Origin: Planctomycetota bacterium
GTDB taxonomy: Bacteria > Planctomycetota > SZUA-567 > H5-PLA8
DNA length: 64,000 nt
Assembly (NCBI GenBank): GCA_015075375.1
Contig: JABTUM010000001.1
Coordinates: forward strand, 3,157,201-3,221,200
Direction: 5' to 3'
Shown: piece by piece, positions 35,004 to 45,700 of the stretch
How the letters are laid out: each line of letters starts with the position of its first letter
Numbering within the stretch: the stretch's first letter is position 1
The notes under the pieces: generated by a model
The model's database searches: none
Told to the model about the DNA's origin: nothing
What the model saw: the letters and a program-made list of their open reading frames with translations, nothing else
Position numbers and translations under genes: made by a program

Positions 35004-37946
35004 ATGAACGGTTATTCGCGCTTGGCGAGGGGACTGCTGCTGGCGGCGTTCGTGGTTGGTTATGCCGTGGGTGCCGCGGCCGAGGAGAACGATCCGGCGC
35101 ATCCGTACGAGCCTTGGCGCGCGAAGTTGTATGCGGAGTGGAAGAAACTTCCCGAGCCGCCGGTGACGCCGTACGACGGCCCGTTTGGTCCGCACGCGCG
35201 GGCCTTCTATAAGGCCGCGGACTTTAAGACGACCGACAAAGAAGCGCTGGCGCTCTGGAAGCAGATGAGCGACTACAGGCACACCGCGCCGAACGGGGTA
35301 TACGATCCGAACAAGGATCCGCGCCCGGTCAACAAGGCCTTCGAGGATGCGATACTCGAGGACTGGCGGCGCATGGGCTACAACTGCGCTTACAAGGGCA
35401 ACTCGTTCACCTTCATGGTCGGCAGCTACCTGAAAGAGAAGGGGATGCTCGGCGCGATCGACCAGACGATTTTCGGCTCAAACGGCCCCCCGCCGCTCCA
35501 GTTCGACATGACCACGCAAGGGCGCAAGCAGCGCGAGGCTTGCGGCAGCTTCTTCGATGCTCAGAATTATCAAGCCGGAGTAGACAGCATTTTCGGGATG
35601 GGCTTCCACTACGGGCACCATCTCTTCACCGTCGGGGATCATCACCTCACCTGTTCGTGGGACGAGGTGGGGATGCGCACTCGCGCGCAGATGGACTACC
35701 GCGATCCGATGCGGGCGGAATTCCGCGCGTACCTCAGGGACGTATGGTTCCAGGACGAGAGCCCCGACAAGGACAGCAACGGGGACGGCCGCACGTACAA
35801 CGCGTTTACCGGCGAGAACCTGACGAGCTGGGACGCGGTGGAGCCGTTCCATGTTTCGCTGGACTGGACGCAGCCGAAATACAACAAGGGCGGGACGCAG
35901 GAGTTTTCCGCGATGCCGGAAGTCGATACCAATCTTTTCGACGAGCCCGGACGATACAAGCTGCTGATCGATTTTCACCGCTACTTTACATTCGAATTCT
36001 TCCGCCGGATCAACGACGCGGCATCGAAAAAGATGAACGATTCCGGCAAGCCGGGCCGCGTCTCATGCTATCCGTTCGTGCAGCACTTCATCATCTGGCC
36101 GGGCAGCAATCAGCGCCACGGTAACAGTTTCTACTGGTACCACCGCCTCAGCCCGGTCGTGAACGTCGAGCACATGTGGCCCGAAGCGCCGGTGATGAAT
36201 CTGAACTACGCGATCACCGACCGCTTGGCGCCGCTCTTCAAGAATTCGATTATGGGCTGGGTCTGGTTTTACTTTGGGCAGGAAGGCGCGGATATGTTCA
36301 ACGGCCCGCACGATTGTGCGCGCGCGATGGCGCGGATGATCGGACACAACGTGGACGGTTCGCACCACTGGCTCTACAGCCCGCGCTACCGTTCCCGCGA
36401 CCAGAGCCAGCGCCTGCAGATCGCGTACTGGCAGCAGTTTTTCAAGCGCCATTACCCGGGCTTCCTCGCGCAATCCGCGCCGGTCAAGCCGCAGATCGCG
36501 CTGATGATGCCCGACTACACCGGCTACTTTTACCGGGTCTTCCAGTACCCCAAGCAGGATTACGGCTGGATGGCCGAAGCCTTCCAGAACCTCCAGTACC
36601 CTTATCACATCCTGACCGAGGAAGAACTGGAACTGAACCCGAAGACGCTCGACGATTACAAAGTGCTGTACGTGGTGGGCAGCGAGTGGACCACGCCGAC
36701 GATCAGCAAGCGCATCGAGGACTTCATCGCTCGGGGCGGGGTGGTGCACGCGAACGTGGACAGCTTGAGCCTCGATATCCCCACCGGGAAGCGAACGGAC
36801 TTCCTGGAGCGGAATTTCGGAACCAAACTGGACTGCAAATACAAGAACTCCTTTTTCCCCAGCACGCAGACGGCCGAAGAAGCGATTTGGGCGCTGCCGA
36901 TCAACCGCTGGGGCAGCCCGTTCTCGCTACAAGGGCACGAGGTCAGCTACCTCGACGACCCTCGGGCTTGGGCGAAATTGTGGAAGCGCACGCCGGAGAA
37001 ATTCATCCTGGGCGAAAACGGCAAGCCCAAACGCGACGAAATGAACCGCGTGCTGATCGATCCGGAGTACAAGCTGATCCGCGATTCGTCCGGCGCGCTT
37101 GTCCGCGACGACGAAGTCTGGGCGAAGCTCGATGAAACCATGGCCGCCATGCCCAAGGAGGCCCGCGGGCTGGCGCAGCGGCCGCTCGATATGCGCACCC
37201 CGCCCGAAGTGACGTACCCCAGCGGCGCGATGGCGAAGAACTGGGGCGAGGTCGTCACCGCGCAGCCGGTCAACGGCGCCAAGCCCATCGCGCACTGGGG
37301 CGACAAGGTCGTCGGCATCGAGACCGAGAAGACGGTTTGGCTCGGCACGCGCGAAGGAATCAACTTGCACGCCGTTTTCCCGCGCATGAGCCATCACCGC
37401 ACCACCGAGCCTTGCAATCCGTTTCCGGCTGAAGCGCCGGATCGGTACGAATCGCACCGGCCGTACGCCGAAGCGATCGGCTATGCCGCGAAAAAAGCCG
37501 GCGTTACGCGCGCCGTCACCGCGCTGCTGGGCGGCAAGCTGCCGATGAACCTGGAAGTCCTTCCGCGTTCCGACGCGAACGGGACGCTGATGATCGTCAT
37601 CATCAACCACGATTCCACCGAGGCTGCGTACGACATCGGGGTGGATGCGGCGTACGTCAAACCCGGCATGGAGGCGTTCGATCTGCTGAGCGAACGGCCG
37701 CTCGAACTCGGCGCCGGCGGCACCTTCCCGTTAGCGGTGCCCGCCTGGGGCGTCTCGGTGGTGGTGCTCGGCCAGCCCGAGCACCTGAAGGGCATCAAGG
37801 AGACGCAGGCCGTACTGAACAAGCTCGACCTTTCAGTGCCGCAGTATTTCAAAGACCGCCCGGCGCTGAACGAAGGCGAGCACGGCACGCCCGTTCCCGA
37901 CCCGGCGCAGGATCAACCGCAGGCGCCGAGCGCGGAATCGAAGTAG
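35004..37946 (+). CDS. Secreted glycoside-hydrolase-like protein, function unassigned
   Basis: A 980-aa secreted protein with a signal peptide (MNGYSRLARGLLLAAFVVGYAVGAAAEE; cleavage near residue 26). Residues ~60-500 look like a TIM-barrel hydrolase rich in Trp, Tyr and His (FHYGHHLF, WFYFGQEGADMFNGPHDCARAM, DGSHHWLYSPRYR). Residues ~510-640 resemble the beta-galactosidase trimerisation/GATase-like domain of GH42 (LDDYKVLYVVGSEWTTPTISKRIEDFIARGGVVHAN). The C terminus is beta-rich. I cannot assign a CAZy family or catalytic pair. The ATG follows TAGGAG. It is probably co-transcribed with the next gene (33-nt gap) and controlled by the divergent GntR fusion. Confidence 0.65.
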   Translation: MNGYSRLARGLLLAAFVVGYAVGAAAEENDPAHPYEPWRAKLYAEWKKLPEPPVTPYDGPFGPHARAFYKAADFKTTDKEALALWKQMSDYRHTAPNGVYDPNKDPRPVNKAFEDAILEDWRRMGYNCAYKGNSFTFMVGSYLKEKGMLGAIDQTIFGSNGPPPLQFDMTTQGRKQREACGSFFDAQNYQAGVDSIFGMGFHYGHHLFTVGDHHLTCSWDEVGMRTRAQMDYRDPMRAEFRAYLRDVWFQDESPDKDSNGDGRTYNAFTGENLTSWDAVEPFHVSLDWTQPKYNKGGTQEFSAMPEVDTNLFDEPGRYKLLIDFHRYFTFEFFRRINDAASKKMNDSGKPGRVSCYPFVQHFIIWPGSNQRHGNSFYWYHRLSPVVNVEHMWPEAPVMNLNYAITDRLAPLFKNSIMGWVWFYFGQEGADMFNGPHDCARAMARMIGHNVDGSHHWLYSPRYRSRDQSQRLQIAYWQQFFKRHYPGFLAQSAPVKPQIALMMPDYTGYFYRVFQYPKQDYGWMAEAFQNLQYPYHILTEEELELNPKTLDDYKVLYVVGSEWTTPTISKRIEDFIARGGVVHANVDSLSLDIPTGKRTDFLERNFGTKLDCKYKNSFFPSTQTAEEAIWALPINRWGSPFSLQGHEVSYLDDPRAWAKLWKRTPEKFILGENGKPKRDEMNRVLIDPEYKLIRDSSGALVRDDEVWAKLDETMAAMPKEARGLAQRPLDMRTPPEVTYPSGAMAKNWGEVVTAQPVNGAKPIAHWGDKVVGIETEKTVWLGTREGINLHAVFPRMSHHRTTEPCNPFPAEAPDRYESHRPYAEAIGYAAKKAGVTRAVTALLGGKLPMNLEVLPRSDANGTLMIVIINHDSTEAAYDIGVDAAYVKPGMEAFDLLSERPLELGAGGTFPLAVPAWGVSVVVLGQPEHLKGIKETQAVLNKLDLSVPQYFKDRPALNEGEHGTPVPDPAQDQPQAPSAESK

Positions 37947-37979
37947 GCAGATATCGAAAGGGCTTTGGGGAGAACGATC

Positions 37980-40900
37980 ATGGAGCAAGCGCGCAATATC
38001 CTGGTGCTGGCGGTTCTGCTGGCGGGGTGGGCGGGGTCTGAAGCCCCGGCTTGGGAATCGACGCCCGCCGAGACCGAGGACTATCACAAGCTGCGCGATA
38101 CATACGTAACGCCGCACACGAAATGGGCCAAGCCGTACGCCAAGGGCAAGCTGCGGGTGCTCTACTTCGCCAGCAGCCCCAGCGAAGGCATGGGCGCGCG
38201 CGGGCGGGAGCCCGTCGAATTCCTGCAGCGCTTCGACGCCGAGGTGGAAACGGTTTACTTCATCGACTTCTATGGCGCGTATTGGCTGGGCTGCAACGCG
38301 GGCATCCAGCGGCTCAACCGGCTGCTGGAGGAGAAATGGGACGTCTTCGTTTTTCAAGACATGCCGCCCAACAAGAAAAGCAAGTACGGCGACGACGCGG
38401 CAGCGCGCAAGCGCATGGCAGATCTGGTTGCCGCAGGCACGGGCGTGGTGCTTCTGGGCAGCGACGACGGCGGCTGGCTAACCGAGAAGAAGCCGCTCTC
38501 GCAGCCGCCCGAGTTCCTGAAAGGCATCGAGGGGCTGGCGCTCTCCAGCGCCGGACCCGCACGCATCGCGCAGCTTCCGGCGCGCCCGTTCTTCCCGTGG
38601 GCGCTGGGCTGGGAAGTACGCTACGACTGCTGGCACGAGCAATTCGGCCGGACGGTCCTGTGGGCGGCGCAGAAAGAGCCGGCGCTGAAGCTGTCGTTGG
38701 ATGTAAGCAAGCCCGAAGCCGATCGCGCGCAACTCGCGGGCTCCGCGCTGGCCGTGACTTGGGAAGGCGCCGCGACGGGACCGCTTACGTTGGAAGTCCG
38801 CTTGCGCCGCTTCGACGGCCAGGTGGATGCGCTGGCGCGGGCGGAAGCCCAGACGGCGCCGGGCAGGCTGGACGTCAAGCTCCCTGCGCTGCGCGCCGGC
38901 GCTTACCGCATCGAGGCCTTCGCGCGGAGCGCGAAGGGGATCGAGGGTTGGGAGTGCGCCGGACTTAACGTGACTTCGCCCGATCGCATCGCCGCCGTCG
39001 AGATCGACTCGGGAACGCGGATGCCATTCAAGCAGACCACGAAAGACGCTGAGGCGCAGAGGAAGCGCGACGAAGAACTGGGCGCCTTTCTGCCGTTCTT
39101 CGAGATCGGCGAGACGCTTTCCGGTTACGCCGAGGTGGCCGGATCGGGCGCGGGGAAGCGCGTGCGTGTGAACCTGCGCGGCCCCGACGAACGCATCCTG
39201 CTGCGGCACGAAGCCGAGGCGCAGGCGAAATCCCCGTTCTCCTTCAAAGTCGAATCGTGGTGGCCGATGGTCGTGCGCGTCGAGGCGCTGCTGCTGGACG
39301 GCGAGACCGAGATCGCCGCGGCATACACGTATGCGCGCGTTACGCACCGCAATCAGGACCGCTTCAACTTCGTCCTGTGGGGTTATCCCAACGACGAAAC
39401 GGTCGCGCCGTACGTCGCGAAGTCATTGCGCCAGATGGGTGTCACCGCGGTTACCGATTCGCGCGTCGCGCCGCTCAGTGCCGCCGCGCAAGGCATCGCT
39501 TGGGTGCCCTGGACCGGCGGGAACGTCAACGCGGGGCACCTCAGCGCCTGGACCGAGCAGAAGCCCGAGCAGGTGGGCAGCTACTTCGTCGGCCACACCG
39601 GCCGCTCGCGCTCGCACGGCGCGCTCGCGTATTCGTTGGGCGACGAAGGAAAAACGTCGGGCTACGGCACCGGTCCCGGAGCCGTACAACGCTGGCGCGA
39701 ATACCTCCAGCGCATCTACGGATCGATCGAAGCGCTCAACGCCTCGTGGGACTCGAAGCATGCGAATTTCGAGGCGATCACGTTCGAACGGCCCAAACCG
39801 GCGCCGGAGGCCTTGGCGTACGACCTGTCCATGTTCAGCGCGGACAATTTCGCCGGCATGGCCAAAGCGCACCGCGATAATCTGCGCAAGATCGACCCGC
39901 ACGCGAAGATCGGCTTCGAGGGCAGCGGCGGCTTCGAAGGCGATCCGGAACTCTTCTGCAAGGAACTGGATTTCTGGGCGCCGTACGCCGGCGGCGTCGA
40001 AGAGGTGATGCGCAGCTTCGCGCCGCGCTCGTTCCTGCGCGGCAACTGGATGGGCTACCACGTCACGCCCGAGGGGCACCTCGGCGATTACTGGCGCTGC
40101 ATCACGCTGGGGCACAACAGCGTCTGGTTCTGGATGTGGTCGACGCAGGGCGCGTGGAACGGCTGGCAGCAGCCCGACATGGCCGGCGTGCCCGACGAAG
40201 TCGATGGGCTGCTGAAGGACACGCGCTGCATCCGCGAGGGGCTCGGCGACTTGCTGATGCAATACGAGATGCAGGACGACGGCATCGCCATCCTGTACTC
40301 GCGCCCCTCCAACTACGCCGCCGACCGCCAGCCCAAGGATGCGACGAAGTACATTCAGAAGGTGGAATGGGCGCACTACGAATGGTGGACGCTCGTGCGC
40401 GATCTGGGCTACCAGTTCCGCTACGTCAGCGACCGGATGCTCGAGAGCGGGGAATTCAAGCCGGACGCGGCGAAGGTGCTGATCCTGCCGCAGGCGCTGG
40501 CCATCGGCGCGAAAGAAGCGCAGACCATCCGCGCTTTCGTCGAAGCCGGCGGAACGGTAATCGCCGACTTCTACCCGGGGCTGTACGACGCGCACGCAAA
40601 GCGCCAGGCCGCCAGTCCGCTGGAAGGCCTCTTCGGCGTCAAAGGCGGCCAACCCGCAGTCTTGAAAGCGGGGAATCTCCAGTTCGAGACTCAATATAAG
40701 GATGCGAAGCTCGCGCTGAAGGATCTCGACGTCGATGTGGACAGCACGGTGAGCCTCGCGGACGGCACGGCGTGGGCGACGGTGGATGGGACGCCGGCGT
40801 TCATCATCAAACAGACCGGCAAGGGCCAGACGATTCTCTTCAACTTCCCGGTCTGGAAGATCGTTCCTTCGCGCGCCCCGCCGCGCGGCATGGCCGGGGT

Positions 40901-41540
40901 CGCCGGCGACCAGATCGTGCCCGAGCCCGTCGGCCGCTTCTTCCACACCTTGTTCGAAACGCTGGGCCTGAAGCGCCAGATCGTCTGCCAGCCGTACAAG
41001 AATAAAGGCAACTTGCCGTACATCCCGAACGTGGAAGTGGTGCGCTGGCGCAACGGGGAGTACGAACTGTTCTCGGTCCTGCGCAACAACAGCGAACTGG
41101 CGGCGAAGTCGATGTGCAGCATCGTGCTGCCCGACCGCCAGCGCCACATCTACGATCTGCGCGACGGCGTCAAGGCGGGCCATGCGGGCTACTGGTTCCA
41201 CCGCCTCCAGCCCTTCCGCGCCACTTTTTATGCGCTGCTGCCGCAGGCGCTCCAGCCGCCCTCGGTGGTTCCGTCCGACGCCTCGCCCGCGCGCGGGACC
41301 GTCGTATCCCTGCGCGTGCACGTGCCCAATGCGCGCGGGAAGCACGCGGTAAAACTCCGCGCAAAGCTGCCCGGCGGAGCGTATCTGGACACCTGGGAAC
41401 CGGTGGTCATTGTCGCGGCGGAACCGAAGGACGTCGCGCTTCCGGTCGCGTTTAACGATCCGGCCGGAACCTGGATCGTCGAAGCCACCGACGTCTTCGC
41501 GCCGAAGCGGACCGTGGAGACTCCGCTGCAGGTCAAATGA
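37980..41540 (+). CDS. Secreted GH42-like multidomain glycoside hydrolase
   Basis: A 1186-aa secreted protein; the signal peptide covers about residues 1-25. Residues ~40-200 are a Rossmann-like domain (LRVLYFASSPSEGMGARGREPVEFLQRF), ~200-440 are beta-sandwich regions, and ~450-770 are a GH42-like barrel (FNFVLWGYPNDETVAPYVAKSLRQMGVTAV, YSLGDEG with a possible acid/base Glu, KIGFEGSGGFEG, NSVWFWMWSTQGAWNG). Residues ~800-920 are the trimerisation-like domain (VLILPQALAIGAKEAQTIRAFVEAGGTVIADFYPGLYD), and the C-terminal domains are beta-rich. It follows the preceding gene closely with GGGGAGA before the ATG. Beta-galactosidase-type activity is plausible but not proven. Confidence 0.72.
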   Translation: MEQARNILVLAVLLAGWAGSEAPAWESTPAETEDYHKLRDTYVTPHTKWAKPYAKGKLRVLYFASSPSEGMGARGREPVEFLQRFDAEVETVYFIDFYGAYWLGCNAGIQRLNRLLEEKWDVFVFQDMPPNKKSKYGDDAAARKRMADLVAAGTGVVLLGSDDGGWLTEKKPLSQPPEFLKGIEGLALSSAGPARIAQLPARPFFPWALGWEVRYDCWHEQFGRTVLWAAQKEPALKLSLDVSKPEADRAQLAGSALAVTWEGAATGPLTLEVRLRRFDGQVDALARAEAQTAPGRLDVKLPALRAGAYRIEAFARSAKGIEGWECAGLNVTSPDRIAAVEIDSGTRMPFKQTTKDAEAQRKRDEELGAFLPFFEIGETLSGYAEVAGSGAGKRVRVNLRGPDERILLRHEAEAQAKSPFSFKVESWWPMVVRVEALLLDGETEIAAAYTYARVTHRNQDRFNFVLWGYPNDETVAPYVAKSLRQMGVTAVTDSRVAPLSAAAQGIAWVPWTGGNVNAGHLSAWTEQKPEQVGSYFVGHTGRSRSHGALAYSLGDEGKTSGYGTGPGAVQRWREYLQRIYGSIEALNASWDSKHANFEAITFERPKPAPEALAYDLSMFSADNFAGMAKAHRDNLRKIDPHAKIGFEGSGGFEGDPELFCKELDFWAPYAGGVEEVMRSFAPRSFLRGNWMGYHVTPEGHLGDYWRCITLGHNSVWFWMWSTQGAWNGWQQPDMAGVPDEVDGLLKDTRCIREGLGDLLMQYEMQDDGIAILYSRPSNYAADRQPKDATKYIQKVEWAHYEWWTLVRDLGYQFRYVSDRMLESGEFKPDAAKVLILPQALAIGAKEAQTIRAFVEAGGTVIADFYPGLYDAHAKRQAASPLEGLFGVKGGQPAVLKAGNLQFETQYKDAKLALKDLDVDVDSTVSLADGTAWATVDGTPAFIIKQTGKGQTILFNFPVWKIVPSRAPPRGMAGVAGDQIVPEPVGRFFHTLFETLGLKRQIVCQPYKNKGNLPYIPNVEVVRWRNGEYELFSVLRNNSELAAKSMCSIVLPDRQRHIYDLRDGVKAGHAGYWFHRLQPFRATFYALLPQALQPPSVVPSDASPARGTVVSLRVHVPNARGKHAVKLRAKLPGGAYLDTWEPVVIVAAEPKDVALPVAFNDPAGTWIVEATDVFAPKRTVETPLQVK

Positions 41541-41548
41541 TCCGCGAA

Positions 41549-42355
41549 TTACGCCGGCGGCTTGAAGCGCGGCGACTGGCTCAGGAACTTGACCGGATTG
41601 CCGAAGCTGACTTGCTCCACGAACGCCGCCGGATGCCCGCGGCGCAGCAATTCCTGATGGCACTTGGGCACGGCGAGCGGATCGCTGGAACCCCAGTCGC
41701 CGGCGCTGTTGATCCACATCCGCTCGTTCCCGTACGTCTCGAAAATATCGGCCGCGCGCTGCGGCGTGCACTTGGTATCGGGGTACAGCGTCATGCCGGC
41801 CCAGTAGCCGCGGTCGAGCACCGGCTTGACAGTGTGCTCCTCGACGTGGTCGATCAGCACGCGGCCGGGTTCGATCCGGCCATGCGCGGCGATCGCGTCC
41901 ATGATCAGGCGTGTACCCTTTAGTTTGTCTTCCAGGTGCGGGGTATGCACGAGAATCAATTGGCTGTGCTTGGCCGCGAGGTCGATCTGCGCTTCGAGGA
42001 TCGTCATTTCGTTGCGGCTGTTCTTGTTCAATCCGATTTCGCCGATGCCCAGCACGTTGGGTTGGTTCAGGAACTGCGGGATCAGCGCAATCACCTCCTT
42101 GGCGAAGACCGGGTCTTCCGCTTCTTTCGGATTGATGCACAGCCACGTGTAATGCTTGATCCCGTACTGCGCGGCGCGCTTGGGCTCGTACTCGGTGAGC
42201 TGCCGGAAGTAATCGAAGAAGCCTTGGGCGCTGGAACGGTCGAAACCGGCCCAGAACGCGGGCTCGGTGAGCGCCACGCAACCGGCCAGCGCCATGCGCT
42301 GGTAGTCGTCGGTGGTGCGCGAAACCATGTGCATGTGCGGATCGATGTACCTCAT
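41549..42355 (-). CDS. TatD-like metal-dependent hydrolase
   Basis: A 268-aa amidohydrolase-superfamily barrel. Metal-ligand motifs are IDPHMHMV (residues 4-11), the Glu in [10 protein letters not shown] (about 101-110), the His in [10 protein letters not shown] (about 134) and the His in [15 protein letters not shown] (about 168-173), with an Asp in [14 protein letters not shown]. This resembles TatD DNases and the TatD-like protein of ebo-type clusters. Its start overlaps the stop of the small upstream gene (ATGA), which suggests the two proteins act together. The substrate is unknown. Confidence 0.85.
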   Translation of the reverse strand: MRYIDPHMHMVSRTTDDYQRMALAGCVALTEPAFWAGFDRSSAQGFFDYFRQLTEYEPKRAAQYGIKHYTWLCINPKEAEDPVFAKEVIALIPQFLNQPNVLGIGEIGLNKNSRNEMTILEAQIDLAAKHSQLILVHTPHLEDKLKGTRLIMDAIAAHGRIEPGRVLIDHVEEHTVKPVLDRGYWAGMTLYPDTKCTPQRAADIFETYGNERMWINSAGDWGSSDPLAVPKCHQELLRRGHPAAFVEQVSFGNPVKFLSQSPRFKPPA

Positions 42356-42660
42356 CGCGCGCCTCCGTCGTACGCGCCCAGCGCGCCCTTCATCGGCGCT
42401 TTCGGGATCGGCGCGGTGCTGGGATCGCTGAACGATTCGAGTACGCGGCGCGCGCGGTCGGGCTTGCCGTCGTCGAGGATCGCGACCGCTTTGCGCAGGG
42501 CCGCGACGCGGAAGTCCTCCGCGCTCTCTCCTTGCGGATCGGCGCGTTCAAGCCGGTCGAGAAACGCGGCCAGATCGAGCAGCTTGGCGCGATGCTCAAG
42601 AAAATACGCATCGACCACCTGTTTGCGGCTCATCGGACACGTGTACGTGGGGGCGCTCAT
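42352..42660 (-). CDS. Small helical protein coupled to TatD-like hydrolase
   Basis: A 102-aa protein of no family I can name. It is mainly helical and charged ([29 protein letters not shown], then [28 protein letters not shown]), with a short tail ending in Gly/Ala. It has no signal peptide or Cys pair beyond one N-terminal Cys. The ATG follows GGGAGG by 7 nt and the stop overlaps the hydrolase start. Its compact size and coupling suggest an adaptor or subunit of the hydrolase. Confidence 0.7.
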   Translation of the reverse strand: MSAPTYTCPMSRKQVVDAYFLEHRAKLLDLAAFLDRLERADPQGESAEDFRVAALRKAVAILDDGKPDRARRVLESFSDPSTAPIPKAPMKGALGAYDGGAR

Positions 42661-42794
42661 GCGGCATCCTCCCGGGGCGCTGTCCCATTCAGCATAGCCT
42701 ACCCAGCGCCCGCGGTCGAGGCCGCCGCGCCTGACTTTGCACCCCGCGCGCCGAACGGGTAAACCCGGTTCCGCTTCACCCGGAGAAATCGCGC

Positions 42795-45700
42795 ATGTCC
42801 CATGGCTACTACCGCCACCCTACGCTGCACCGCGACACGCTCGTCTTCGTCTGCGAAGACGATCTATGGACCGTCCCGGTCTCCGGCGGCGTGCCGCGGC
42901 GGCTGACTTCGGGCCAGGCCGAGGCGAGTCATCCAAGTCTCTCGCCCGACGGGAAGTGGCTGGCCTTCGTGGGCCGCGAGGAAGGCCATGCCGAGGTGTA
43001 CGTGATGCCGGCCGACGGCGGGTTGCCGGCGCGGCGCACTTTTCTGGGTTCGGGTGTGGCGCGGATCAGCGGCTGGAGCCGCGACGGGCGGCGCGTGCTC
43101 TTTGCAACCAACGCGCGCCAGCCGCTGGCGCGGATGGTCGCGCTCTTCAGCGTCGACCGCGAGGGCGGCGAACCGGCCGAAGAACCTTACGGGCTGGCGA
43201 TGTTCCACTCGTTCGGTCCGCGCGGCGCGGTGGTCCTGTGCCGTCACGGCGGCGATCCGGCGCGCTGGAAGCGTTATAAGGGCGGCACCGTCGGAGCCCT
43301 GTGGGTCGACCGCAAGGGCGACGGCGCGTTCGAGCGCCTGATCGAGACCGGGGGGAACCTTTCGGCCCCGCTCTGGCTGGGCAACCGGATCTACTTCCAC
43401 AGCGACCACGAAGGCATCGGCAACCTCTATAGCTGCACGCCGAAGGGAGCAGACCTCAAACGCCACACCCAGCATAAAGATTTCTACCTGCGCCATCCGT
43501 CCAGCGACGGCCGCCGGATTGCCTATCAGGCCGGAGCCGACCTGTTTGTCTTCGATCCGCGCACGGGCAAGAGCGCGAAAGTGAAATTCGACTGGAAGAG
43601 CCCGCGGACGCAGCGGCAGCGCAAGTTCGTGGAGACGGCGCAGTACCTGGAAGACTACGCGCCGCATCCCAAAGGTGAGGCGCTGGCCGTGACATGCCGC
43701 GGGCGCGTGGCGAGCTTCGGGAACTACGACGGCGGTGTGACGGTCCACGGCGAACTCGAGGGCGTGCGCTACCGCCTCGGGCGCTGGCTGCCCGACGGCC
43801 GGCGGCTGGTCGCGGTCACCGATCTGGGCGGCGCGAAGGATCAGGAACAATTGGTCCTCTTCCAGGCCGACGGAAGCGCCGCGCCGAAGCTCCTGGGCGC
43901 GCTCGACCTGGGCCGTCCGTCCGATCTCCTCGTCTCGCCCGCAGACGACCTGGTCGCCGTAACCAACCACCGCCATGAACTTCTTACCGTCGATTTGAAG
44001 ACTAAGCGTGTGCGTAAGATCGACGCCAGCCGCCACGAAGCGATCCATGGCGTGGCGTGGTCGCCCGACGGGCAGTGGCTTGCGTACGGCTTCATGGAAA
44101 CGGCGCACACCGGCGTAATCCGGCTCTGCGAAGCGAAGCGCGGCAAGCCGGTGAACGCGACCCGCGCGGTGGCCGTGGATTGGTGCCCCAGCTTTGATCC
44201 GGACGGCAAGTACCTCTATTTCCTCTCGGCGCGGGAGTTCAACCCGGTTTACGACACGCTCCTGTTCCAGATCGGCTTTCCGCGCATGATGCGGCCCTAC
44301 GCCATCGCGCTGCGCGAAGACGTGCGCAGCCCGTTCGTGCGCGACTGGCAGCCCGCCGCCGCAGAAGATAAGCAGAAGGAAAAAGCAAAGGGGAAAGCCG
44401 AGCCGTCCAAAGACAGCAAGGCCGCGCCGGTCAAGATCGACCTCAAGGGCTTGCCCGACCGCGTGATTCCGTTTCCGGCGCCGGAAGGGCGCTACGGGCA
44501 GATCGCCGGGATCGCAGGCGGCGCGGTCTACACGAGCTACGACGTGGAAGGCGCGCTGGGGCGTAACTGGGCCAGCGGCGACGCGAGCGCGCGGGCGAAG
44601 CTGGAGGTCTTCAAGTTCGAGGACGGCAAGCCCGATACGCTCGTCGGCGCGCTCACGAACTTCAAACTCAGCGCCGATGCGCAGACGCTGGTCTTCCGCG
44701 CCGGAGCCAAGCTGCGCGTGGTCAAAGCGGGCGAGAAGCCCAGCGACAAGGAAGAGCCGGCGCGCAAGAGCGGCTGGATCGATTTGAAGCGCGTGCGCAT
44801 TCAAGTCAACCCGGTGGCGGAATGGCGCCAGATGTACCTCGAAGCCTGGCGTCTGATGCGCGACCATTTCTGGGTGGAAGACATGAGCGGCGTCGACTGG
44901 CGGCGCGTGCGCGACCGCTACCTTCCGCTGCTGGATCGCGTCGCCAGCCGCGGGGAATTCAGCGACCTGATCTGGGAAATGCAGGGCGAGACCGGGACCA
45001 GCCATGCCTACGAACTGGGCGGCGATTACCGCCAAGGCCCCAGCTACCCCGTGGGCAAGCTGGGCTGCACCTTTACCTACGACCGCGCGAAAAAAGCGTA
45101 CCGCATCGAGCGTATCGTAAAGGGCGATCCGTGGGATCCCGGCGCAACCTCCCCGCTGCTGGCGCCGGGCACGGGCCTGCGCGAAGGGCAACTCGTCACG
45201 GCCATCAACGGCCGGGCGCTGGCCGAACGCCTGCCGCCGGAGGAACTGCTCGTCCACCAGGCTGGGCAGGACGTGACGCTCACCCTTGCCGGCGGCAAGC
45301 GCGTGACGGTCAAGGCCGTCGGCAGCGAAGTCCTGGCGCGTTACCGCGACTGGGTGAACGCGAACCGCGCGCGCGTCGAACGCGAGTCGAAGGGCCGCGT
45401 GGGTTACATCCACGTGCCCGACATGAGCCCGCACGGCTACGCGGAGTTCCACCGCCAGTATCTAGAAGCGGTGGACAAGGACGCGCTCCTGATCGACGTA
45501 CGCTACAACGGCGGAGGCCACGTCTCGCAATTGCTGCTCGAAAAGCTTCGCCGCCGCATCGTTGGCTGGGACATGACCCGCTGGACCGAGCCGATGCCGT
45601 ACCCCAACGACGCGCCGCGCGGACCGCTGGTGGCGCTGACCAACGAACTGGCCGGAAGCGACGGGGACATCTTCAGCCACTGCTTCAAGCTCTACAAGCT

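Noticed and set aside
39423..42281. Long minus-strand open frame opposite the GH42-like gene
   Set aside because: Arg/Ala/His-rich shadow that also overlaps the well-supported TatD-like gene in another frame.
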